From Metridium senile (lineage: Eukaryota > Cnidaria > Anthozoa > Actiniaria > Metridiidae), in contig OX459102.1 in the NCBI GenBank assembly GCA_949775045.1, forward strand, positions 1 to 64,000: DNA of 64,000 nt, written 5' to 3'. Of this stretch, positions 1 through 9,255 are shown piece after piece. The notes beneath the pieces are model-generated. The model searched no databases and was not told the origin of the DNA. It worked only from the letters and a program-made list of their open reading frames with translations. Within the stretch, counting starts at the first letter, position 1, and every line of letters begins with the position of its first letter. The translations under genes and the position numbers were made by a program.

Positions 1-341
1 AAATAGGTGTTTATTATTGTTTACCAACTTGCAGATATCCGATAACAGCAGATCAAAGATCGCCATAGTCGGCTGAACCTATTGTCCACCTTTTGTTGGG
101 CTGTTATGTAGTATGGTGGACGAGAGCGGCAATAAAAAAGTCAAAATGAAAAAAGTCGAAGTGAAAATAGTCAAAGTGATTTAGGGCTATATTCCAAATG
201 AAAAATATAAAAAGTTTGGAAAAGTCTAAAAGTGATTTAAGGCCGTATTAGCGGAGCACCATACTTAAGAAAAAAATGGTAATGCATAGACCAAAGCCAA
301 AACTTAGTAGCCGCGCCTTTATAGCGCACGGTAATGAGGCT
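1..341. other. AT-rich left edge, no gene seen
   Basis: No coding signal is seen. The stretch 130-240 holds short imperfect repeats of the type gtcaaagtga. Bases 251-287 are a copy of a 36-37 bp sequence that recurs in the same orientation at 1615-1650, just outside the other end of the foldback element. Confidence 0.5.
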
Positions 342-1580
342 TATTATGCAAACAGAGAAAAAACATTCCGTCGCTAAGGACAAAACTACAACTTCATTGA
401 CAGCATTTTATGGTCGTTTTCCCACCTTTTTCTTTTGTAAAATACTAGAATTTTCAACTAAATTACCGCTTTCTACGTTATATTTTACAATAATTAGCCT
501 TTTTTCAATTTTTCGTAGCATTTTATTTTGTTTTTGACCTTTACACTGCTCGACTTCACGCCCTTCTGCGATGAAATTATGGAGGAGAAAAGTGATTCAG
601 GTAAATTGATCTTTTTTAACTAATTGAAAAAAGTTAGCCTTTTTTTAGCCATACATACGACTTCATATACGTTTTTTAGTTCATTATCTATCATTTTGTT
701 GGTTATTTTTGTTCAAATCGACCTCGCTACGGCATCGAGATATGTTGACATTTTTGCTGCCATTAGCTATCACAACCATCTTAGAGCAAAAAAGAGAGAT
801 AGTTTAATAAAAAATGGATAACTATTTTGCTGATTTTGTTCATTGTGAAATATAGAGAGAAACGGCAGTGAAAAAAACGTATTCATATTCAGGAGGATGT
901 CCATAGAATTGGCATTGACTTCAATATATTAAAGTGAAAAATTGGTATTCGACCAGAAAGCGAATAACTGCTATTCTTATAACCATAGTTTGAGCAATGA
1001 AGCCCTGTCGAAAAAGGTACATGGAATGTTTTATTTGTTTCTTTCATCTGTAAAACAATATTGAAAAGGATGTTGTCAAAGAATTGTAAAAAGAAAAAGC
1101 ATAAACAATTGAAATTAAAGGTTTACAGTGCTAGCAAGCGATTAGTAACCCGATTGACGGCAAAAATATCAACATATCTCGATGCCGTAGCGAGGTCGAT
1201 TTGAACAAAAATATCCAACAAAATGATAGATAATGAACTAAAAAACTTATATGAAGTCGTATGTATGGCTAAAAAAAGGCTAACTTTTTTCAATTAGTTA
1301 AAAAGATCAATTTACCTGACTTTGAATCACTTTTTTCCTCCTTAATTTCATCGCAGAAGGGCGTGAAGTCGAGCAGTGTAAAGGTCAAAAACAAAATAAA
1401 ATGCTACTAAAAATTGAAAAAAGGCTAACTATTGTAAAATATAACGTAGAAAGCGGTAATTTAGTTGAAAATTCTAGTATTTTACAAAAGAAAAGGGTGG
1501 AAAAACGACCATAAAATGCTGTCAATGAAGTTGTAGTTTTGTCCTTAGCGACGGAATGTTTTTTCTCTGTTTGCATAATA
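342..1580. mobile_element. Foldback (long inverted repeat) element, arms about 420 bp
   Basis: Bases 342-761 are the near-perfect reverse complement of 1159-1580, around a loop of about 400 bp. For example, tattatgcaaacagag at the left outer end faces ctctgtttgcataata at the right outer end, and the inner ends share gacatttttgctgcc / ggcaaaaatatc. Small ORFs in both arms are mirror images of each other and are not genes. No transposase is visible. Long arms without coding capacity fit a foldback-type or non-autonomous DNA transposon, but no clear target duplication of standard length was found. A 36-37 bp direct repeat lies outside both arms. Confidence 0.8.
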
Positions 1581-1590
1581 GCGGAGCTCC

Positions 1591-1613
1591 CGCGCGGGCC
1601 GAAGGCCCGCGCG
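1591..1613. repeat. GC-rich perfect hairpin
   Basis: A 10-bp stem (cgcgcgggcc / ggcccgcgcg) with a GAA loop sits between the right foldback arm and the flanking direct repeat. It stands out from the AT-rich surroundings and may belong to a dispersed repeat. Confidence 0.7.
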
Positions 1614-1614
1614 A

Positions 1615-1650
1615 GCGGAGCACCATACTTAAGAAAAAATGGTAATGCAT
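1615..1650 (+). repeat. Direct repeat flanking the foldback (second copy)
   Basis: This matches 251-287 in the same orientation with one base of length difference in the A run (gcggagcaccatacttaag, then an A run, then tggtaatgcat). The pair flanks the foldback. It is much longer than a normal target duplication, so it more likely marks a parent repeat that the foldback split or from which it arose. Confidence 0.65.
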
Positions 1651-1690
1651 CGAGTCGATTTTCGATGGTTTTCACACAGGAATCCCAAGC

Positions 1691-1733
1691 GTACGTCCGT
1701 CGTCCGACGTCCGACGTCCGACGTCCTACGTCC
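1691..1733. repeat. Short 7-bp tandem repeat (CGTCCGA-like)
   Basis: About six imperfect copies of cgtccga lie next to each other. They are CpG-rich within an AT-rich background. Confidence 0.6.
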
Positions 1734-1739
1734 GCGCCC

Positions 1740-3305
1740 ATCGCGATGCTGATTGGTTGTTATATTTCGGCGGGAACGAAAGTGACGCGCGCGCCAAATA
1801 GCGCTAGATCAACAAAGCAAAGTTGTTCTTTTAATTTATCGACAAAAAAGTCAAACAAACAACAACAAAATAGCAGAGCTTACATTAATACAAAATAACA
1901 ACGGAGAAAGATGAACTTCGAAGAACAAAGAGAGTTTTGACCGAAGAAGAACATAAACTCGAAGGACACAAAAACGAAGATATTATACTAAAGAAAAGCA
2001 GAAAAGACCGATTCCAAAAGATCAAGAAAACCTATTTGTAGATACCTTCGTGGAAGAATATTAAAAGACTACAGCAATTCAAAAAAAAATTGATAAAGAA
2101 GCGACCTTGTTTGTTATGAAAACTGTCTTCAAATCTTCCCTCGGCACAGTTTATTGAAGGATTTTCAAGCTTGGCAGTTGAACTATGAACAATGTTTAAA
2201 CCATCAAAATTCAAGTACATACATTTATTCGTCAAAATATGATCAATGTCATTGAAGAGAAGAAAACCTCAGGAAAATAATCACCGATAAAGTAAGTTCA
2301 AGATTATTATTTGTTTCAAGTTTTTGAGAGAAAAAAAACTGCTTAAGTCTTAATTTGATATACCGGAGCGTGAAAAAAAAAAAAAACACCTCAAAACTTG
2401 CAATAATTAAGCCTCAAAAAGGAAACATCCGTTCTCTGTTTTATTATAGAAAGAAAAGAGAAAAGGTTTATCTCCATTTTATTTACTTTTTGAGATAAAA
2501 ACCGTACATGAAACCATGGATAACGATGTTTGTGCATGTGTAAATTGTACTTTGGTCGATTGAAAGGTGTTTATTTATGTACTTTTTAAACCTCATAAAC
2601 AGAAAACATCAAAGATAAATTGAAATACAAACACAATTTAAATTGGTTGAATAACTTCTGTTTATTTAGCAATATTGACTATTTTATGCTTACTAAACGA
2701 GCTTTTTTTAGTAGTTTTTACTTCAAAGTCGAAAATGATGTTTTACACAAAGTTGTTTATAATAAAATACCTTGTTTTAAAATCCTTGTCTTTTCAAATC
2801 GATCTTGTGTTGGTAGAACTTATTCTTGAGGCTTTTAATTCCACTTGAAAATAATTTTTTGTTTTGTTTTGAAGATTTGCCATGACTATAATACTTTTTA
2901 GTAAATCCAATACGATAAAAATGTTTTTTTTTTTTTACAAAGATTAATACTTTAAAATTTCCTTTTTTCCTTTTAATCCATATTAAGGTCTAGTTCAAAT
3001 AATGTTTTGTCAATTTGAAGCTCAAAATCTTGATTTTTCTCAGCGTTTTGTCTTGCTTTTGAAGCAAAAAGGTGCCTTGGCATTGCTGAAACGCGCCAAA
3101 AATAGAACTTGTCACGTTGATTTGAAAAGACTGAAAAAAAGCATAAAATTAAAACGACAACAACTCAATGGCCATTACAGCATAGTTACATTTACTACAA
3201 TTTTCTACTTACAGAAAAATAATATCCATTGATAGTTTATCTATAAACTTGTTTTTAAAATCCTTTTTTGATGAAAAAACTTTGTGTCGATGATTAATAA
3301 GGCTA
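1740..3305. other. Intergenic, no gene recognised
   Basis: AT-rich sequence with A and T runs and only short, unconvincing ORFs. Nothing resembling a known protein or RNA is seen. Confidence 0.4.
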
Positions 3306-4177
3306 ATAGATTGTTGTTTTGTTTACTGCTATAAAAGTTTGTATATAGATATCAGTCAACAAGCTTTACATATATTTACAACATTAATATATTGAACCGT
3401 AAACATCAACAGAGTAGATTGTTGTTTTGTTTACTGCTATAATAATTTGTATATAGATAATCAGTCAACAAGCTTTACATATTTACAACATTTATATTGA
3501 CATATTTATAGTATTTATATTGAACCGTAAACATCAACAGAGTAGATTGTTGTTTTGTTTACTGCTATAATAATTTGTATATAGATATCAGTCAACAAGC
3601 TTTACATATTTACAACATTTATATTGAACTGTAAACATCAACAGAGTAGATTGTTATTTTGTTTACTGCTATAATAATTTGTATATAGATATCAGTCAAC
3701 AAGCTTTACATATTTACAACATTTATATTGAACTGTAAACATCAACAGAGTAGATTGTTGTTTTGTTTACTACTATAATAATTTGTATATAGATATCAGT
3801 CAACAATTAAGCTTTACATATTTACAACATTTATATTGACATATTTATAGTATTTATATTGAACCGTAAACATCAACAGAGTAGATTGTTGTTTTGTTTA
3901 CTGCTATAATAATTTGTATATAGATATCAGTCAACAAGCTTTACATATAATTTACAACATTTATATTGAACCGTAAACATCAACAGAGTAGATTGTTGTC
4001 TTGTTTACTGCTATAATAATTTGTATATATAGATATCAGTCAACAAGCTTTACATATTTACAACATTTATATTGAACTGTAAACATCAACAGAGTAGATT
4101 GTTGTTTTGTTTACTGCTATAACAGTTTGTATATAGATATCAGTCAACAAGCTTTACATATTTACAACATTAATATA
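3306..4177. repeat. Satellite array, left part (about 8 units)
   Basis: Tandem units start with tagattgttgttttgtttac and run through atagatatcagtcaacaagc and a 3' part ending gtaaacatcaacagag. The short unit is 104 bp. Longer units carry a 23-bp insert (beginning gacatatttatagtattta) and sometimes an extra atta before agcttt. The array stops at the TA where the mariner-type element is inserted and resumes in the same phase at 9256. Confidence 0.95.
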
Positions 4178-4400
4178 CCCGTACCAAAACGGAAGATCTA
4201 CAACAGATCTGTAACAGATCTGTTTTAGTAAAAACAGATGATCTGCAGACAAATATTTCGTCTGCAGAGTCTGTTTTCAGTCTGTGCAGACCTAGGGTTT
4301 TGAATAGTCTGCAGCGATCTTGTTTACAGATCAATAACAGACCATGCAGCAGATCTGCATATCGTATCTTAATCTGCAGATAGTCTGCTGTCCGTAGGTT
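4178..4400. repeat. Left terminal and subterminal repeat zone of the transposon
   Basis: It begins with cccgtaccaaaacggaagat and continues with clustered gatctg, tctgcaga and ctgcagat words in both orientations up to about 4400. The mirror zone is at 9065-9255. Such arrays are typical transposase-binding sites; binding is inferred. Confidence 0.8.
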
Positions 4401-5390
4401 TGGTGATATCTATTTACCAATTCACAAATTTTACTGATTTACGAAATAAACAAACAACTGCAGACAATAAAAAATATTCGGGTTTAAGAATCAAATGCTC
4501 TGACCTAGCCTACTGTACATTCAAGAAATGTCACCCGCAACACAATTTTCTACGCAGAGCGAGAAATGCCAACAGATGCCTAATTATTATTATTTGATAA
4601 ACCAATGTAAAGTAAAAAATAATACTGTACTAGCAATAATCGATTAATAAGTCATTAAATAAATTAAAGTCACAAACAACATTCAACCTTTGATAGACTA
4701 TAAACTCACCCACGTTATCACTGCTTGGAATCAGATCGATCGTTGCGAAACTCAAGTAAGACATTGATGTGCATTTTTGACATTCCTCTAGTTTATTAGT
4801 GAGTTAAAAAAGCAAATCTATCTGGAACAATATACTGTGCTGTTCAAAACCACTCAGTTCAAATCAGAGTTAAATAAATAGCTAAATAGATAGTAGTAAT
4901 TTCTCTTAACTAACTCTGGTTCAATGGGTATGCATGTATCCGCCATAATTATGACCTAAGGTCGATCACGTGAGATATACATGTATTATATTACCTGTTA
5001 ACTCATTGTAAGCAAGTTCTCTAACCCTAAAACTGATATTCTGCAACATTGACTGCAGTTTTAAAAATATTATGAAATTTCTCAGATCAGCTAGAAAGCG
5101 GATGGCAGCAGTCCGTCACATTTGTGTCCTAGCAGTTTGAACTTTGTGTGTTGTGCTTTACTTTTGAAGAGAAGCCATTCCGAACACCTTCAATCATCAA
5201 TCACTACGAAATTTTTGCCAGACAGTTCAAGATTCACGTTTGTCAGCACCATCAATATCACATGTCAGATTCTAGCGTGAGCATTGGTTAGCTTGAGTTC
5301 AAAAAAGTAATCTACACCTACATCTCACTTTCAAACATTTGCGCGCGTATAATTTGCAGTTGCAACGATTATCAAGGCTTTGAATTCTGA

Positions 5391-6407
5391 CTCTTATTGT
5401 TTGGTTTTTGGCTCTACGATTTCAAAAGAATTACTATCTTGATTGAAGAGTCATTTTCACCTGTCCAAGGTCCGTTAGCTGATAATGAAAGCGATGTGAC
5501 GAATTTGCCGAGAAAGAGGACAAGCGACCCTAAAAGTGCATTTAGTCCAACAAGTGGACCAAGCGCAGTCAAAAAGGAACATTGCATGCAAAACGTTAGC
5601 CGCAGGAGTCTTGATTTTCAGAGCCTACCATGCGTTACTAGTTCTCATGTCGTCGTTGGCCGGCCAGATACACGACCACTTTTTAAATCTCCTCTTGAAA
5701 AGTTCCTTCAAAGTCAAAGGGAAAGGTTGTCCAGTCTTACAGTGAAAGAAAAAGAAATTTCACATTCCATCGCCAATTATCCTAAACCGAAAGCGAATGT
5801 TTCTCGAGGTTCAGATGGCGCGGGTCCAACTTGTAGTAATTGTCATCGTCAAGAAGGGCACAACAGATTGAATTGCCCGTACAACAAGTGTGAAACGGTC
5901 TTTCACTGTGGAGCAATCAATAAACACCCAGAGGAAAAGTCTAACTTGAAAGAGTACGAAAAGCAGCGACAAGATGTCCTCAAGGAAATTTCTAGAATAC
6001 AACAGGACGTCGATGTCAAAGAAAAAGCGGCAAAATCCATACAAGAACGTTATGTAAATAAGGTGCGACATCGACTCATTGAAAGCATACCTGAACGATA
6101 CCTAGATGTCGGAAAAGACGGGAACACTGTAGAGAACTGGTTCCAACTTAATCGCGACGCAAAAAAACTTGAAATTAAGCTAAAAGGGAAACTGCCTCCG
6201 CCAGATTTAAACTTGAAAGAACTTCTCGATGATGACTCGAGTACTGCTTCAAACAGTCTCTATTCTGTACCTGGTAAAACAGCTGTAAGAAACCCATACA
6301 AGAAATTATGGGTGGATAGAGGAGTAGCGTGGCCTACAAGTCCTACAACCATGAATGACGATAGTCTACTCGCTATTGGAATACAGCGAAGTCTCAATGC
6401 GTCTTAA
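5391..6407 (+). CDS. Accessory ORF of the transposon: Cys/His-cluster protein with coiled coil
   Basis: The frame is open from 5391 to the TAA ending at 6407 (about 336 residues counted from 5397). The start is unsure: the first in-frame ATG is near 5586, so an upstream exon joined at an AG in about 5391-5470 is plausible. The N-terminal third is Ser/Pro/Lys-rich and looks disordered. Residues about 146-177 form a compact cluster (CSNCH, GHNRLNC, a Cys four residues on, HC, and a final HPE), likely a zinc-binding fold. Residues about 180-235 are charged and heptad-like (coiled coil). From memory, similar GHNR-C-P proteins occur as uncharacterised proteins in cnidarian genomes. Its position between the element's ends suggests a DNA-binding or regulatory partner of the transposase; this is inferred. 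Confidence 0.6.
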   Translation, partial: LLLFGFWLYDFKRITILIEESFSPVQGPLADNESDVTNLPRKRTSDPKSAFSPTSGPSAVKKEHCMQNVSRRSLDFQSLPCVTSSHVVVGRPDTRPLFKSPLEKFLQSQRERLSSLTVKEKEISHSIANYPKPKANVSRGSDGAGPTCSNCHRQEGHNRLNCPYNKCETVFHCGAINKHPEEKSNLKEYEKQRQDVLKEISRIQQDVDVKEKAAKSIQERYVNKVRHRLIESIPERYLDVGKDGNTVENWFQLNRDAKKLEIKLKGKLPPPDLNLKELLDDDSSTASNSLYSVPGKTAVRNPYKKLWVDRGVAWPTSPTTMNDDSLLAIGIQRSLNAS

Positions 6408-7340
6408 GATGTATATAGACATTCAGACCTGTCCACAAACCACTTCATCCACCTCTGTTAATTCATAGCAATTTATCTACAGTCAAACCAGTTCATGCGT
6501 TCCTATCTAGGTTAGAACATTCAATTTGTTTATCAAAATTTGATTTCTAATTTGGTTTGAAATTTGCATAAATGAATCGATTCTTAGTTTCAAAAACCGC
6601 CTCAAATCAAAACATTACTTTCAATGTCTTTTTGCACAACAGAAACTTGCTAAACCTAGTCGGCTTGCAGAAATATTGTATATAATATATACTTACTAAA
6701 GTATTCTATTACAATACCAGTATTATTATCAGTTATTGACCACAGATCGTGATTTCGGGAACATGAATAATCGGTTGATGGTTGAAGTGTACAAGAAATG
6801 AAATTTACAAGTTTTGATTCACTTATGCAAATCTATTAAATAGAATTTATAATTAAATTCCAAGAAATAAATCGATTTTCTAGCATTAATAGGAACGCAT
6901 CAGCTAGTTTGGCTGTAAATAGTTCATATCGTAACCCCTATAGTATTAAAAAGGGTTAGGCTAGTACTCTTCTGTTGTGTTAGCTTCTATAGCTATTTTG
7001 GGCTTGTGTTTATAAATTAGATTTCTGTTATAAACTGATATCTATTATTAGATTTTCATGCAGGGTATTGGTGTTAGCTCTGATTGTCTGCCAAAACAAA
7101 AGTTGTTTTTCACCTGATTCCAGAGATTTGAGTGTAAAATCGAGCCTCTGTGAACATAGTTAAATTGCGTTTTTTATTTTGTTATGCTTCGATTTAAAAA
7201 CAAAAAGTCACAGGCTTTTAAATCACAAAGAATCAGTAACTGTCACTTCGTTTATTGTCACTTTTATTTGTTTAAAATATTTTTAAGACAAGCATGTATA
7301 CTAGTAAATACTGTCGTTAACTTAACTGATTGAAGTTTGT

Positions 7341-7367
7341 AATAAACTTGCACAATAAAGATTTATT
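7341..7367. terminator. Convergent poly(A) signals between the two transposon genes
   Basis: AATAAA occurs at 7341-7346 and 7354-7359 on the plus strand, and TTTATT (AATAAA on the minus strand) at 7362-7367. They lie between the two convergent ORFs, about 930 bp after the plus ORF and 250 bp after the transposase stop. Use is inferred. The rest of 6408-7620 is AT-rich with no further ORF recognised. Confidence 0.45.
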
Positions 7368-7620
7368 AAACCAATCAAACTGAATTGTTCCCACGACTAC
7401 ACGGAGTGAAATCTACATGGCCTGTCAATTGCAAGCCGCCGTCAGTAGACCCCGCGCGTTTCATACAATAGTATAAAGTAGTGATTTTATCTTGTTTTCA
7501 TGTATCGATTATATTATATTGTTATTATTAGTATATGTGTACATTTTTTTAATCCAAAATAAGAAAAAGTCTCACAAATACTCTGAAATTTATCTCACGG
7601 ACTGACGCAACAAAAACTGC

Positions 7621-8703
7621 CTAAACATTGATATATTGAGCGTGTTTTATAAATCCAACACAGTCGTCCACAGTTATTTCTTCTAGACATGCATAGATGC
7701 CATCATGGACACTTCTTGCGAATACTTCTCTGATTTCCTCTCTAACAGCAATCTTTTTTAGTTTGTTGAATGCTAATTCAATTGGGTTGAGTTCAGGGCT
7801 GTATGTCGGTAAGTAAACAACTTCAACTCCGATACTATCTAACCACTCTCCAAGTGCGTAACCTGCTTCGTTGTGGTGGATTGGACAGTTATCTAGTATA
7901 ACATGGTCACCATACTGCAGAATTGGCTCGCCATTAGGCATCAAGTTATTACTTGCCTCCCCGAAGAAGTTTAAAAATGTCATTGCGTCTGACGCACCAT
8001 TTTCAGTGTTTGCGTACAAGAGCCCCTCCATTCCAATAAGCATATTCAACGTTATATTTGGCGAGGTTAGGAATTTTCCAATCTCCACACAGGTAGTATT
8101 TACAGGTGAATGTCCATAATTCGGTTTACCTACTCCACTATGCAGAGCAAAACCTGATTCGTCAAAAAACTTCAGCTTATAAGGGTCGACACCGTGAATA
8201 TAATTCAAGAAGTCTTGACAGTAGTCAACATTGTCAGGGTGAAATTTCTCACATTTAAAACTTGCCATTCTTTTAAATGTCCATTTTTCTCCATTCAGCC
8301 TTGATTGAACTGCGCGACTGATCGCAGAAACCGATGTCCCGGAAGGTATGTTGCAATGAGCGTCTACAGCTTCAAGGATCTTAGAATAAGGCATTGATGG
8401 CTTTGCGCTCTTTAAGGCTTCGATAAATTCTAGATCCTGGTTCTGAAGATGGGGAGGATTGTTGCAACCTCTACGTTGTGGCGAAATCGAACCTTCTTTG
8501 CAATATTTCTTCCAGAGTTTCGATACAAAAGACTGACTCAATTTGAAGTGATTGCCAACTGCACTCATAGAACCTGGAAAATACCCTGTTAGCAAATCGC
8601 CGCCATTTGCCACAATGTGATCAATAATTAGACAGCGTAAAGAATTGTCAACAGCTTGACCTGAAACTAGAGTTCTTCCTTTTTTAGACACAAAACAACT
8701 CAT
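7621..8703 (-). CDS. IS630/Tc1/mariner transposase, DD37E type
   Basis: A 360-residue uninterrupted ORF from ATG at 8703 to the stop at 7621, a normal length for the superfamily. Residues about 15-130 form paired helix-turn-helix DNA-binding regions (SMSAVGNHFKLSQSFVSKLW in the first). The catalytic core has D181 in KFFDESGF, D271 in VILDNCPIHH and E309 in SPELNPIE, with 37 residues between the last two acids, hence DD37E. The YLPTYSPELNPIE context is classic for the superfamily. It excises and inserts the element at TA. All motifs are intact and no frameshift is seen, so the copy may be recently active. It lies convergent to the accessory ORF within the same terminal repeats. Confidence 0.93.
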   Translation of the reverse strand: MSCFVSKKGRTLVSGQAVDNSLRCLIIDHIVANGGDLLTGYFPGSMSAVGNHFKLSQSFVSKLWKKYCKEGSISPQRRGCNNPPHLQNQDLEFIEALKSAKPSMPYSKILEAVDAHCNIPSGTSVSAISRAVQSRLNGEKWTFKRMASFKCEKFHPDNVDYCQDFLNYIHGVDPYKLKFFDESGFALHSGVGKPNYGHSPVNTTCVEIGKFLTSPNITLNMLIGMEGLLYANTENGASDAMTFLNFFGEASNNLMPNGEPILQYGDHVILDNCPIHHNEAGYALGEWLDSIGVEVVYLPTYSPELNPIELAFNKLKKIAVREEIREVFARSVHDGIYACLEEITVDDCVGFIKHAQYINV

Positions 8704-9064
8704 TTGGATTCAGTTTCGCTTTATGTAGCGGATGTTTATAAACAGTGTCCATCGACCAAGCAAACCGATCACATGATGTAAAAAACTTGTCCACGTGGTA
8801 CAGCATTGAGATCACGTGGTTGATTTGAGACACACCGGCCGTTATCATAACAGACGCCTAGAGATCGTCAAAAAAATCACAACTAACTCGCTCAACTGGG
8901 AAGAGTAGTAGAACCTAGCTGAATTTACTGGAGCAAAAAATTGTTAGGAATTTGTCACGCAAGTGATCTGTCAAGTAATTTTTGATAAGAAGCAGATTTG
9001 TATTACTAAAATAAACACATTTCTATTGGTCTAGGGCTACGCTTTCATTTAGTACGTAAATATC

Positions 9065-9255
9065 AGATTTCAATCTGCTAAAGGTCTGCAGACCCAACAG
9101 ACTAATTGCAGACCTGTTCTGCAGATATTCTGCAGACATTCTGCAGACATTCTGCAGATAATCTGCTTATCATCTGCAGATTATCTGCAGATTACTACAA
9201 GATCTGCAAGCAGATCTGTAGCAGATTAAAAACAGATCTGCCGTTTTCCTACGGG
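9065..9255. repeat. Right terminal and subterminal repeat zone of the transposon
   Basis: Dense ctgcagac/ctgcagat words, including near-tandem copies of attctgcagac at about 9118-9160, end in ccgttttcctacggg followed by the TA target. It mirrors the left zone in content rather than base by base beyond the terminal 25 or so bases. Confidence 0.8.

Larger units (their letters stand above)
4178..9255. mobile_element. IS630/Tc1/mariner-type DNA transposon with two ORFs, inserted in satellite
   Basis: The element is 5,078 bp, flanked by TA at 4176-4177 and 9256-9257. The ends are inverted: cccgtaccaaaacgg at the left and ccgttttcctacggg at the right. Deleting it with one TA leaves acaacattaatattgaactg, identical to intact satellite units (for example near 10040), so the insertion is clean and its limits are exact. 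Both subterminal zones are packed with agatctg/tctgcaga words. It carries a Zn-cluster ORF on the plus strand and a DD37E transposase on the minus strand, converging on a shared 3' region. TA target, paired-type helix-turn-helix and DD(E) transposase place it in the IS630-Tc1-mariner superfamily. Length and the second ORF are unusual for that group. Confidence 0.92.

Noticed and set aside
334..1898. Several 60- to 119-residue ORFs in and next to the foldback arms
   Set aside because: Those in the arms are mirror images of the inverted arms; they have no domain and the arms themselves explain the shared text.
4178..9255. piggyBac element because of the CCC/GGG ends
   Set aside because: The target is TA, not TTAA, and the transposase has IS630/Tc1/mariner motifs.
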